Both the position numbers and the translations under genes were made by a program. The notes under the pieces were generated by a model that was given only the letters and a program-made list of their open reading frames with translations, was not told the DNA's origin and searched no databases. A DNA stretch of 64,000 bases from Curtobacterium flaccumfaciens pv. betae (GTDB lineage: Bacteria > Actinomycetota > Actinomycetes > Actinomycetales > Microbacteriaceae), in contig NZ_JAPJDC010000001.1 of the NCBI RefSeq assembly GCF_026241855.1, forward strand, positions 1,736,001-1,800,000, given 5' to 3'. Within the stretch, counting starts at the first letter, position 1. Every line of letters begins with the position of its first letter. Positions 49,397-57,906 of this stretch are shown piece after piece.

Positions 49397-50275
49397 GTGA
49401 CCGAGACCCTGCCAGCGCCCGAGGTGTACGACTTCGCGCGCCCGTCGACGCTGGCCCGTGAGCACGCCCGGGTCCTCGAGCTCGCCTTCGAGACGTTCGC
49501 GCGCCAGTGGGGTACGCAGCTGACGGCGAAGGTCCGCGCGGTCAGCCAGGTCACCTGCGAGCAGGTGGAGATGACGACGTACGACGAGTACGCCGCGTCG
49601 CTGCCCGCGCTCACCGGCATGGTGCTGCTGCCGATCACCGGCCTGACCCCGAAGGGCGTGCTGCAGGTCCCGCTCGACGCCGCGCTGACGTGGGTGTCGC
49701 ACGCGCTGGGCGCCTCGAAGCCGCTGCCGACGCCGGACCGCACCTTCACGCCCATCGAGCAGGCTCTGGTCCGCAAGATCGTCGAGGACGCCCTCGACGA
49801 CCTCCGCTACTCGTTCGGCGGGCTGCTCGCGCAGGACGTCGCGGTCGGCGGGTTCCAGTTCAACAGCCAGTTCGCCCAGGCCGCGCAGAAGGGCGACCTG
49901 ATGATCGTCGCCTCGTTCTCGATCCGGGTCGGCGACCGCATCGCCCCCGGCACGCTGGCCCTGCCGGCCGAGGCCGTCCTGCCGCAGCTCGGCGAGGCCG
50001 CAGCGCACGTGTCGCCGGCCGACGCCCGAGCCCTGCTCGACGCGCAGCTCGAGAGCGTGCCCGTGGGCGTCAGCCTGCGCTTCGCCCCGGCCGCGGTCCT
50101 GCCGACGCAGGTCCTGCGGCTCGCCGTCGGCGATGTCCTGCCGCTGCCGCACCCGCAGCACCGGCCCCTCACCATCGCGGTCGACGGCGAACCCGTCGGC
50201 ACCGCCGCGGTCGGCGCGAACGGCTCGCGCCTCGCCGGCATCGTCGTCACCACCACGAGCACGGAGCAGCACTGA
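49397..50275 (+). CDS. fliM: Flagellar motor switch protein FliM
   Basis: 292 residues. YDFARPSTLAREHARVLELA is the FliM opening (family: y-d-F-x-r-P-d-r-x-x-r-x-q); the middle has the CheC-like fold and the end carries a SpoA domain (LPLPHPQHRPLTIAVDGEPV). The usual N-terminal CheY-binding LSQ-x-E-I-D-x-L peptide is absent or much reduced, interesting since no chemotaxis genes are seen here. GTG 49397; stop overlaps fliN. Confidence 0.92.
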   Translation: MTETLPAPEVYDFARPSTLAREHARVLELAFETFARQWGTQLTAKVRAVSQVTCEQVEMTTYDEYAASLPALTGMVLLPITGLTPKGVLQVPLDAALTWVSHALGASKPLPTPDRTFTPIEQALVRKIVEDALDDLRYSFGGLLAQDVAVGGFQFNSQFAQAAQKGDLMIVASFSIRVGDRIAPGTLALPAEAVLPQLGEAAAHVSPADARALLDAQLESVPVGVSLRFAPAAVLPTQVLRLAVGDVLPLPHPQHRPLTIAVDGEPVGTAAVGANGSRLAGIVVTTTSTEQH

Positions 50276-50979
50276 TGACCGAAACGACCACCCTCCACAC
50301 CGCAGCGGCCGAGTCGCTCGCGGCGCAGCTCCCGACGGCCGCCCCCTTGACCGCGGTGCTCCTGCCTGGAGGCGCGACACCGGTCGTGCTCGACGCGGCG
50401 ACGGACGCCGTGGTCGCCTCGTTCGTCGGCGGCCTGTCGGCCGACCTGGCGCTCGTGCTCACCGACCTCGAGGCGATCACGGCCGCCGGAGGCACCGACC
50501 ACGGCATCGTGGCCGTCACGGACGTGCTGCGTCCGTCGCTCGAGGCTGCGGCCTCGGTCCTCGGCGTCGGGGTGCTCGGCGAGGCGCACCGCGAGTCGGC
50601 CGCGTCACTGCTGGCCGACCCGGACACCGTCGTGTTCGAGCTCGCCGCCGGTGGCCTGCCCGCCGGGTGGTTCGGCATCCGGGTCCGCGAGAACGGCACG
50701 GTGTCCGCGCCCGTCGTGGCGAACCTGCCCGCCGGCAACCTCGGCCGGATCAACAACGTCGAGATGACCCTGACGGTCGAGATCGGCCGCACCCGGATGT
50801 CGGTCCGCGACGTGCTCGGCATGGAGCCCGGGGCTGTCGTCGAGCTCGACCGCAGTGCCGGCGCCCCCGCCGACGTCCTGCTGAACGGCCGCCTCATCGC
50901 GCACGGCGAGGTCGTCGTCGTCGACCAGGACTACGCGGTCCGGATCACCCGCATCCTCGACGTCGCCGAGACGGTCTGA
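50275..50979 (+). CDS. fliN: Flagellar motor switch protein FliN
   Basis: 234 residues, longer than enteric FliN (~137). The C-terminal ~80 are the SpoA domain: NVEMTLTVEIGRTRMSVRDV, LGMEPGAVVELDRSAG, DVLLNGRLIAHGEVVVVDQD. The N-terminal ~140 are a CheC-like extension without a recognisable phosphatase motif, as in FliN/FliY hybrids of actinobacteria. ATG 50275 overlaps the fliM stop. Part of the C-ring. Confidence 0.92.
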   Translation: MTETTTLHTAAAESLAAQLPTAAPLTAVLLPGGATPVVLDAATDAVVASFVGGLSADLALVLTDLEAITAAGGTDHGIVAVTDVLRPSLEAAASVLGVGVLGEAHRESAASLLADPDTVVFELAAGGLPAGWFGIRVRENGTVSAPVVANLPAGNLGRINNVEMTLTVEIGRTRMSVRDVLGMEPGAVVELDRSAGAPADVLLNGRLIAHGEVVVVDQDYAVRITRILDVAETV

Positions 50980-50986
50980 TCCGCAC

Positions 50987-51547
50987 GTGGACACCCTCGT
51001 CGTCACCCTCCGCGTCGCGCTCTCGCTCGGCGTCGTGCTCGCCCTCATGTGGGTGCTGCACCGCGCGAGCCGCAAGCGCTTCTCGGGCAAGCCGTCGGGC
51101 CGTCGTGCGGCGACCGTCGAGGTCGTCGGTCGGCAGGGCATCGGTGGCAAGGCGAGCGTCGTCGTGGTCGACGTCGAGGGGGAGCGGCTCGTCCTCGGCG
51201 TGTCCGAGCACGGGGTCAACCTGCTCACCAGCGGGCAGGCGCCCGCGCCGGAACTCACCATCGTGACCGGACCGGTGGCACTGCCGGTGCGTCCCGCCCC
51301 GTCGGCCGACGCGTTCGGTCGGGAACTCGCGCAGCAGTCGGACGCCACCACGGGCCTCCCGGCAGGCACGGACGACGTGACCCGGGCGACCGACGCGACC
51401 AGCGCCGTCGCGCCGTTGCCGATGCGCCCGCGCAACCGTCGCCCGCAGCGCGCCGTGCCGAGCGCCCAGCAGCTGCAGGGTTCGATCCTGTCGGTCGACA
51501 CCTGGCGCCAGGCCGCGGCCGCGCTGCGGAACCGGCGGGCCGGGTGA
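50987..51547 (+). CDS. fliO: Flagellar biosynthetic protein FliO
   Basis: 186 residues: one N-terminal membrane segment (VTLRVALSLGVVLALMWVLH), then a small beta domain (VEVVGRQGIGGKASVVVVDV with LVLGVSEHGVNLL), and a Pro/Arg-rich tail. This is the FliO/YscO-like pattern, and the position before fliP confirms it. It helps assemble FliP. Overlaps fliP by four bases. Confidence 0.9.
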   Translation: MDTLVVTLRVALSLGVVLALMWVLHRASRKRFSGKPSGRRAATVEVVGRQGIGGKASVVVVDVEGERLVLGVSEHGVNLLTSGQAPAPELTIVTGPVALPVRPAPSADAFGRELAQQSDATTGLPAGTDDVTRATDATSAVAPLPMRPRNRRPQRAVPSAQQLQGSILSVDTWRQAAAALRNRRAG

Positions 51548-52380
51548 GGGCGGCAGGGCCGCACCGTCTGGCACGGTCGGGTCGACTCGTCGCCCTCGTC
51601 CTGCTCGGCCTGGCGGTCGTGGCCGGGTTCCTGATGCTCACGACGACCGGTGCGCACGCTGCCGGTGTCGTCGAACCCACCGCCCCGGCGACCCCGACCG
51701 CCCCCGCGACCGGAGACTTCAGCGTCAGCGTGAACGGCCCGGACGGCACCCCGTCGTCGGCCGTGGTGACGCTCATCGGCATCACGCTGCTGAGCGTCGC
51801 ACCCGCGCTGATGCTCATGATGACGTCGTTCACGAAGATCTTCGTCGTGCTCGCGATGACCCGGAACGCGCTCGGGCTGCAGTCGATCCCGCCGAACCAG
51901 GTGATCGCCGGACTGGCACTGTTCCTGTCGCTGTTCGTGATGGCGCCGGTGCTCGGGCACATCAACGACGACGCCCTGCAGCCTTACCTGGCCGGGCACC
52001 TCGACTTCAACCAGGCCGTCGAGATCGGCACGAAGCCGCTGCGCACGTTCATGCTCCACCAGACCCGCGACGAGGACGTCGCCCTGATCACCCGAGCCGC
52101 CGGGCTCGACAACCCGAAGTCGATGGCGGACGTGCCGATGACGACGGTGATCCCGGCGTTCATCATCTCGGAGCTCCGCAGCGCGTTCATCATCGGGTTC
52201 GTCATCTTCATCCCGTTCCTGGTGATCGACCTCGTCGTCTCCGCGGCCCTGATGTCGATGGGCATGATGATGCTCCCGCCGGTCATGATCTCGCTGCCGT
52301 TCAAGATCCTGCTCTTCGTGCTGGTCGACGGCTGGGGCCTCATCATCACGTCGCTCATCGAGAGCTACCACGTTGTCTAG
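51544..52380 (+). CDS. fliP: Flagellar biosynthetic protein FliP
   Basis: 278 residues. A signal-like first segment (about residues 15-35) precedes a Pro/Thr linker; the family core then reads LSVAPALMLMMTSFTKIFVV, TRNALGLQSIPPNQVIAGLA, IPAFIISELRSAFIIGFVIF. Forms the export gate with FliQ and FliR. GTG 51544; longer upstream frame is fliO-antiphase noise. Hydrophobic throughout. Confidence 0.95.
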   Translation: MRAAGPHRLARSGRLVALVLLGLAVVAGFLMLTTTGAHAAGVVEPTAPATPTAPATGDFSVSVNGPDGTPSSAVVTLIGITLLSVAPALMLMMTSFTKIFVVLAMTRNALGLQSIPPNQVIAGLALFLSLFVMAPVLGHINDDALQPYLAGHLDFNQAVEIGTKPLRTFMLHQTRDEDVALITRAAGLDNPKSMADVPMTTVIPAFIISELRSAFIIGFVIFIPFLVIDLVVSAALMSMGMMMLPPVMISLPFKILLFVLVDGWGLIITSLIESYHVV

Positions 52381-52389
52381 GGGGCACGC

Positions 52390-52665
52390 ATGAACCAGCA
52401 GGCCGTCATCGACCTCGTGCTCCAGGCGCTCCTGGTGTCCGGCAAGCTCGCCGCCCCGGTGCTCATCACCTCGCTCGTCGTCGGCTTCGCGATCTCGCTG
52501 TTCCAGTCGGTGACGCAGATCCAGGAGGTCACGCTCTCGTTCGTGCCGAAGGCCGTCGCCGTCGCGATCGCGCTGGTGGTCTGCGGCAACTGGATGATCT
52601 CGGAGATGATCGCGTTCACGCACGTCGCCTTCGACATGATCCCGAAGCTGCTCGGGGCCGGTTGA
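52390..52665 (+). CDS. fliQ: Flagellar biosynthetic protein FliQ
   Basis: 91 residues, two membrane segments. VIDLVLQALLVSGKLAAPVL then LVVGFAISLFQSVTQIQEVT and SFVPKAVAVAIALVVCGNWM match the whole FliQ family (P-x-L-x-x-x-x-v-G-l-x-i-s-i-x-Q-a-x-T-Q-i-q-e-x-T-l-x-f-v-P-K). Part of the export gate. ATG 52390 nine bases after fliP. Confidence 0.96.
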   Translation: MNQQAVIDLVLQALLVSGKLAAPVLITSLVVGFAISLFQSVTQIQEVTLSFVPKAVAVAIALVVCGNWMISEMIAFTHVAFDMIPKLLGAG

Positions 52666-53423
52666 TGGAGCTCAGCATCGACGCCGACCGTCTGGAGGCG
52701 ACCATGCTCGCCGGCGTCCGGCTCGTCGCGTTCTTCGTCATCGCGCCGCCGTTCTCGTACCGGGCGTTCCCCGGCACGGTGAAGGTGATCCTCGGGCTGG
52801 GGCTCGCCATCGGCGTCGCCCCGCGCGTCGCCGTCGGCTACGAGTCGCTCGACACGGGGCCGTTCCTGCTCGCCCTGCTCACCCAGCTCGTCGTCGGGCT
52901 GTCCCTCGGGTTCCTGGTGTTCCTGGTGTTCGCCGCCGTGCAGTCGGCGGGTGCGCTCATCGACCTGTTCGGCGGGTTCACGCTCGCGCAGGCGTTCGAC
53001 CCGCAGTCCCAGGTCAACGGCGCCCAGTTCACCCGCCTGTTCCAGATGACCGCGCTCGCGCTGCTCTTCACCTCGGGCGGCTACCAGCTCATCGTCGGTG
53101 GTCTGGTGCGGTCGTTCGACGCCGTGCCGCTCACCGGCACCTTCGCGGTGGACGGGCTCGCGTCGATGCTCGTGATCGCGATGTCGCAGATGTTCCTCGC
53201 CGCCCTGCAGATCGCCGGTCCGCTCGTCGTCGTGCTGTTCCTGGCCGACGTCGGCCTCGGGCTGCTGACCCGCGTGGCACCGGCGCTCAACGCGTTCCAG
53301 ATGGGCTTCCCGATCAAGATCGGCCTGACCGTCCTGTTCGCCGGAGCGCTCTTCATGGCCCTGCCCTCGGTGGTGTCGTCGCTGACCGGCGACGCCGTCG
53401 AGGCGATCACGGGACGGGGGTGA
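52665..53423 (+). CDS. fliR: Flagellar biosynthetic protein FliR
   Basis: 252 residues with about six membrane segments. RLVAFFVIAPPFSYRAFPGT at the start and FLADVGLGLLTRVAPALNAF later are FliR landmarks (family: P-v-x-f-l-l-x-x-d-l-a-l-G-l-l-x-R-x-a-P-q). ATG 52665 overlaps the fliQ stop (TGATG); a TTG one codon earlier is possible. Export gate subunit. Confidence 0.95.
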   Translation: MELSIDADRLEATMLAGVRLVAFFVIAPPFSYRAFPGTVKVILGLGLAIGVAPRVAVGYESLDTGPFLLALLTQLVVGLSLGFLVFLVFAAVQSAGALIDLFGGFTLAQAFDPQSQVNGAQFTRLFQMTALALLFTSGGYQLIVGGLVRSFDAVPLTGTFAVDGLASMLVIAMSQMFLAALQIAGPLVVVLFLADVGLGLLTRVAPALNAFQMGFPIKIGLTVLFAGALFMALPSVVSSLTGDAVEAITGRG

Positions 53424-53427
53424 CGAC

Positions 53428-54621
53428 GTGTCCGACAGCGGAGAACGTTCCGAACAGGCAACCCAGCAGCGGATGCGCGAGGTCCACGAGAAGGGCCAGA
53501 TCGGTCGCTCGCAGGACCTCGGCGCGTGGATCGGGATCGCCGTCGCGGCGCTCATGATCCCGGCCGCGATCGGCAACGCCGCGGCCGCCGGACAGGACCA
53601 GCTCCTCGCCGTGCAGCGCGTCATCGAGGACCCCGAGCTCGGTGCCGTGCAGGCCCTGCTCGCCGATGCCCTCGGTTCGATGGGTGCGACCCTCGGCCCG
53701 ATGCTCGCGGTCGTCGCGGTCGCGGTGCTCGCCGCCGCCGTCACCCAGGGCGGGGTGCACTTCCGCAAGATGACGCCGCAGCCCGACCACTTCGATCCGA
53801 TCGCCGGACTGAAGCGCGTGTTCGGCACCCAGGCGCTCTGGAACGGGGCGAAGGCGCTGCTGAAGACCGCCGTCGTCGGGCTCGTCCTGTGGTTCGCGGT
53901 GCAGGGGCTCATGCCGGTCCTGATGACGAGCGGCTCGCTGCCGCTGTCGGCCGTGCTCGAGGCCGCCGCCGCCGGGTCCGGCACCCTGCTGCGCGCCGCG
54001 ATCGTCGCCGGGCTCGTCCTCGCAGCCCTCGACGTGTTCGTGGTGATCCGCCGCAACCGGAAGCGCACGATGATGACCAAGCGCGAGGTCAAGGACGAGA
54101 ACAAGCGGAGCGACGGCGACCCGCTGGTGAAGTCGCAGCGCCGCTCCCGTCAGCTCGCGATGAGCCGCAACCGGATGATCCAGGCCATCGGCACCGCGGA
54201 CGTCGTGATGACGAACCCGACCCACTACGCCGTCGCGATCAAGTACGAGCCGGGGAAGTCCGCGCCCCGGGTGGTGGCGAAGGGGGCCGGCCCGGTCGCC
54301 GACGTGATCCGCGCCCGTGCCGAGGAAGAGCGGGTGCCGATCGTCCGCGACGTCCCGCTCACCCGGGCACTGCACGCCACGTGCGAGCTCGGGCACGAGA
54401 TCCCCGTCGACCTGTACACGCCCGTGGCCCGCGTCCTGTCCTTCGTGATGGCGCTCAAGGCGCGCGGCACCGCGGCCGGCACGCACGCGCCGCCGCGGCC
54501 GACCACCCCGGACGAGGTCGCGAGCGTCATCGACCCCGCCACCCTGACCGGGGACCTCCGCCCCCGCAGGCTCCGCACACCGCGCACCGCAGAGAACCAG
54601 ACCGAAGGACTCCCCGCATGA
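53428..54621 (+). CDS. flhB: Flagellar biosynthetic protein FlhB
   Basis: 397 residues. Cytosolic start SERSEQATQQRMREVHEKGQ (family: E-k-T-E-x-a-T-p-k-r-l-x-x-a-R-e-x-G), four membrane segments, then the self-cleaving cytosolic domain with Asn263-Pro-Thr-His266 (VMTNPTHYAVAIKYEPGKSA). Cleavage switches export from hook to filament proteins with FliK. A ~50-residue Pro/Arg tail extends beyond the usual end. Overlaps flhA. Confidence 0.95.
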   Translation: MSDSGERSEQATQQRMREVHEKGQIGRSQDLGAWIGIAVAALMIPAAIGNAAAAGQDQLLAVQRVIEDPELGAVQALLADALGSMGATLGPMLAVVAVAVLAAAVTQGGVHFRKMTPQPDHFDPIAGLKRVFGTQALWNGAKALLKTAVVGLVLWFAVQGLMPVLMTSGSLPLSAVLEAAAAGSGTLLRAAIVAGLVLAALDVFVVIRRNRKRTMMTKREVKDENKRSDGDPLVKSQRRSRQLAMSRNRMIQAIGTADVVMTNPTHYAVAIKYEPGKSAPRVVAKGAGPVADVIRARAEEERVPIVRDVPLTRALHATCELGHEIPVDLYTPVARVLSFVMALKARGTAAGTHAPPRPTTPDEVASVIDPATLTGDLRPRRLRTPRTAENQTEGLPA

Positions 54622-56672
54622 ACCGCAAGGACCTGCCGAAGCTCGTCGTCCCGGTGTTCATCGTCGGCATCATCCTGCTGCTGATCCTGCCGGTGCCGTC
54701 GTTCCTGCTCGACTTCCTGATCATCATCAACATCCTGCTGGCGCTGGTGATCCTGCTCACGACGCTGTTCGTGAAGAAGCCGCTCGACTTCTCGGTGTTC
54801 CCGTCCCTGCTGCTCGTCGCGACGCTGTTCCGGCTCGGCCTCAACGTGGCGTCCACCCGGTTGGTGCTCGGCGAGGGCTTCGCCGGCGACGTCATCCAGG
54901 CGTTCGGCCACGTCGCCGTCTCCGGGTCGATCATCATCGGCGCAGTCATCTTCCTGATCCTCATCGTCATCCAGTTCGTCGTGGTGACGAAGGGTGCCGA
55001 GCGCGTCGCCGAGGTCGGGGCACGCTTCACCCTCGACGCGATGCCGGGCAAGCAGATGGCGATCGACGCGGACCTGAACGCCGGGCTGATCACCGACCAG
55101 GAAGCCAAGGAGCGCCGCGCCGCGGTGTCCGCCGAGGCCGACTTCTACGGCGCGATGGACGGTGCGTCGAAGTTCGTCAAGGGCGATGCGATCGCCGGCA
55201 TCCTGATCATCATCATCAACCTGATCGGCGGCATCGCGATCGGCATGCTGCAGAACGGACTGTCCGCCACCGACGCCCTGTCGAAGTACGGCATCCTGAC
55301 GATCGGCGACGGCCTGGTCACGCAGATCCCGGCGCTGCTCATGGCGGTCTCGACGGGCATGATCGTCACCCGGTCCGGCGCCGAGTCCGAGATGGGGTCC
55401 TCGGCCGCGACCCAGCTGTCGCAGTCGCGGAACGCCCTGATGATCGCCGGTGTCGCCGCGATCGCGATGGGCTTCATCCCCGGCATGCCGATCCTGCCCT
55501 TCCTACTCGTCGGCGCGACCCTGCTCTTCACGGGCTGGCGCATCGGCCGGAACGCCGCCCGGGCCGAGGCCGACGCCGCCCAGCAGCAGGCACTCGCGGC
55601 GGCGGCACCGACCGGCGACACCCCGGAGGACCTGCTCGAGCAGATGCGCGTGCACGCCCTCGAGATCCTGCTCGCCCCCGACCTGGTCGACATGGTCTCC
55701 GGCGCCTCCGACGACCTGCTCGGCCGGGTACGTGCCCTCCGCCGCAAGATCGCGATCGACATGGGGATCGTCGTCCCGCCGGTCCGCACCCGCGACTCGA
55801 TCGACCTGCCGCCGTCGACGTACGCCATCCGGATCGCCGGCGTCGAAGCCGGTCGTGGCACCGCGCCCGCCCGCAGCGTCCTGGCGCTCGGCGACCACCT
55901 GGACGGCCTGCCCGGCACCTCCACCGTCGAGCCGGTGTTCGGCCTGACCGGCAAGTGGGTTCCCGCCGAACTGCGGCACGCCGCCGAGATGACCGGCGCG
56001 ACCGTGATCGACCGGGTCTCGGTGCTCGTCACCCACCTGCAGGCGGTCATCGGCGACAACGCCGCGCGCCTGCTCACCCGCGAGGACGTCAAGGTCCTGA
56101 CCGAGGGCGTCAAGCAGGTCAACCCCGCCGCGGTCGAGGAACTCGTGCCCGGCATGCTGTCGATGGCCGAGCTGCAGCGGGTGCTGCAGGGCCTGCTCGC
56201 CGAGCGCGTGCCGATCAACGACCTCGGCCGGATCTGCGAGGCCCTCACGCTCCGCGCCAAGGTGTCGACCGACCCCGAGGGGCTCGTCGAATCCGCCCGT
56301 GCGGCCCTCGGACCGGCCCTCGCCGCCCGGCACACCGACGCCGGCACCCTGCGCGTCATCATGATCGACCCGATGCTCGAGCAGTCGATGCTCGAGGGGC
56401 TCCGGCCGTCCGAGCAGGGCAGCCAGATCGTGCTCGACGCGCACCGCATCGAGCAGGTCCTGGGCTCCGTCCGCGACGCCGTGCGCTCCGTGGAGGACCA
56501 GGGGCTCTCCGCCGTCCTGGTCTGCGCCCCGCAGCTCCGCCCGGCCGTGCACCGCATGGTCGCCGCCCAGTCGAACGGGCTCCCGGTGCTGTCGTACCAG
56601 GAGGCCACCGCCGCGGGCTCCACCATCGAGACCGTGGGAGTGGTCCGTGCCGCCGACCCGATTGCAGCGTAG
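54618..56672 (+). CDS. flhA: Flagellar biosynthesis protein FlhA
   Basis: 684 residues. Eight membrane segments in the first ~330 residues include the FHIPEP-family box FSVFPSLLLVATLFRLGLNV and the cytosolic loop GARFTLDAMPGKQMAIDADL with the proton-coupling Asp. The C-terminal ~340 residues bind late-substrate chaperones (INDLGRICEALTLRAKV region). Central pore of the export gate. ATG 54618 overlaps flhB; 26 bases at its end are shared with the next gene. Confidence 0.96.
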   Translation: MNRKDLPKLVVPVFIVGIILLLILPVPSFLLDFLIIINILLALVILLTTLFVKKPLDFSVFPSLLLVATLFRLGLNVASTRLVLGEGFAGDVIQAFGHVAVSGSIIIGAVIFLILIVIQFVVVTKGAERVAEVGARFTLDAMPGKQMAIDADLNAGLITDQEAKERRAAVSAEADFYGAMDGASKFVKGDAIAGILIIIINLIGGIAIGMLQNGLSATDALSKYGILTIGDGLVTQIPALLMAVSTGMIVTRSGAESEMGSSAATQLSQSRNALMIAGVAAIAMGFIPGMPILPFLLVGATLLFTGWRIGRNAARAEADAAQQQALAAAAPTGDTPEDLLEQMRVHALEILLAPDLVDMVSGASDDLLGRVRALRRKIAIDMGIVVPPVRTRDSIDLPPSTYAIRIAGVEAGRGTAPARSVLALGDHLDGLPGTSTVEPVFGLTGKWVPAELRHAAEMTGATVIDRVSVLVTHLQAVIGDNAARLLTREDVKVLTEGVKQVNPAAVEELVPGMLSMAELQRVLQGLLAERVPINDLGRICEALTLRAKVSTDPEGLVESARAALGPALAARHTDAGTLRVIMIDPMLEQSMLEGLRPSEQGSQIVLDAHRIEQVLGSVRDAVRSVEDQGLSAVLVCAPQLRPAVHRMVAAQSNGLPVLSYQEATAAGSTIETVGVVRAADPIAA

Positions 56673-57612
56673 CGGCGCGACGCTCGAGTCCCTCCGCGAC
56701 GCGGTCCGGACCGAGTTCGGCGCGGGTGCGCGGATCGTCGCGGCCGAACGCGTGACCACGCCGGGTTTCGGCGGGCTGTTCCGCAAGGCGCACGTCGAGG
56801 CCACCGTCGAGGTGCCGGAACCGGGGGACCAGCCCACCGCCCGGGTCCTCATCGCCGACTCGCCCGTGCAGCGCGTCGGCATCGCCGCGCTGCTCGCCGA
56901 CGCCGAGGCAGCCGAGGCACGCATCGCCGGCACCGACGGCACCAGGGCGACGCGGGCCGACGCCTTCGCGTCGGTGCTCGACGGGTTCCAGGCGGACGGC
57001 ATCACGCCGAGCGCCCCGCGCCCGACGCTCGCGCCGTCCGAGCCGGACGCGCCCACCGGGGTCGACCCGCGCCTCCAGGCCGCCGTCGACGCGCAGACGG
57101 TGGCGGACGCGCAGGCGGTGGCCGTCGCGCAGCCGGTCGTCGAGACCCGGTCGGGAGGCCCGTCCCACGTCCTCGACGCGCCCTCGCCTGCACCGGTGGG
57201 CCGGCCCACGGCCCCGACCGTGCGGTCCGCGGACGGTGACCTGGTGCTCCTGGTCGGGCGGCCGAACGACGTCGACGCGGCCGCCGGGCTCTTCGCGGTG
57301 CGGCACGCGCTCCGGCCGACGGACGCCGCCGACCGCCGTGCGGCGATCCTGGCGCGGGCCGACGGTGTCCGCGACGGGCACGCCGTGCTCGCCGTCGCCG
57401 CGTGGGACGACCGGGCGACCGGCGACGCGCTGCAGGCCGACCAGGTGTGGGTCGTGGTCGACGTCGGGCGGAAGCCCGCGGACTCGGCCGCGATGGTGTC
57501 CGCGGTGGCCTCGCGGCTGCCCGTGGTCGGCGTCGTGGCGATCGGTGCGGGGGAGACCGCCACGCCCGGGTCGGTGGACCTGCTGGGGCTCCCCGTCGTG
57601 TCGCTAGGCTGA
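56647..57612 (+). CDS. FlhF-like protein lacking a GTPase P-loop
   Basis: 321 residues in the flhF slot behind flhA. The N-terminal ~50 (RSGATLESLRDAVRTEFGAG then RIVAAERVTTPGFGGLFRKA) match the FlhF start. The C-terminal ~120 resemble the end of an SRP-type GTPase (LVLLVGRPNDVDAAAGLFAV; VWVVVDVGRKPADSAAMVSA), but the G-x-x-x-x-G-K-(S/T) loop and the other G motifs are absent. The middle is Pro/Ala-rich. It overlaps flhA by 26 bases. Probably a degenerate FlhF that could still place the flagellum without GTP hydrolysis; unusual. Confidence 0.65.
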   Translation: MPPTRLQRSGATLESLRDAVRTEFGAGARIVAAERVTTPGFGGLFRKAHVEATVEVPEPGDQPTARVLIADSPVQRVGIAALLADAEAAEARIAGTDGTRATRADAFASVLDGFQADGITPSAPRPTLAPSEPDAPTGVDPRLQAAVDAQTVADAQAVAVAQPVVETRSGGPSHVLDAPSPAPVGRPTAPTVRSADGDLVLLVGRPNDVDAAAGLFAVRHALRPTDAADRRAAILARADGVRDGHAVLAVAAWDDRATGDALQADQVWVVVDVGRKPADSAAMVSAVASRLPVVGVVAIGAGETATPGSVDLLGLPVVSLG

Positions 57613-57616
57613 ACGG

Positions 57617-57895
57617 GTGCTGGTACTCACGCGGAAGGTCGGCGAGCGGATCCTCGTCGGCGACGACATCGTCATCACGGTGCTCGACTCCCGGGGCGAC
57701 GGCGTCCGGATCGGCATCGACGCCCCGCGCGGCGTGAAGATCCAGCGCGAAGAGGTCGTGCGTGCGGTCGCCGAGGCGAACGCCGAGGCCGCCGCTGCCG
57801 GTGACGACGCCGAGGCGCAGCTGCGCGCGGCGCTCGGGGCTCGCGGCGGGGCGGCCGCGGGCGGCCAGGCTCCGCCGGAGCCGACCGACTCCTAG
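57617..57895 (+). CDS. csrA: Carbon storage regulator CsrA
   Basis: 92 residues; the first ~60 are a standard CsrA: MLVLTRKVGERILVGDDIVI with VRIGIDAPRGVKIQREEVVR. RNA-contact residues Arg6 and Arg44 are both present. The last ~32 residues are an Ala/Gly extension. It binds A(N)GGA hairpins in mRNA leaders; candidate sites occur in five flagellar leaders here. FliW, its antagonist in Bacillus, is encoded at 16690. GTG 57617, four bases after the FlhF-like stop; end of the long fliM operon. Confidence 0.95.
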   Translation: MLVLTRKVGERILVGDDIVITVLDSRGDGVRIGIDAPRGVKIQREEVVRAVAEANAEAAAAGDDAEAQLRAALGARGGAAAGGQAPPEPTDS

Positions 57896-57906
57896 CGGCC
57901 GACACG

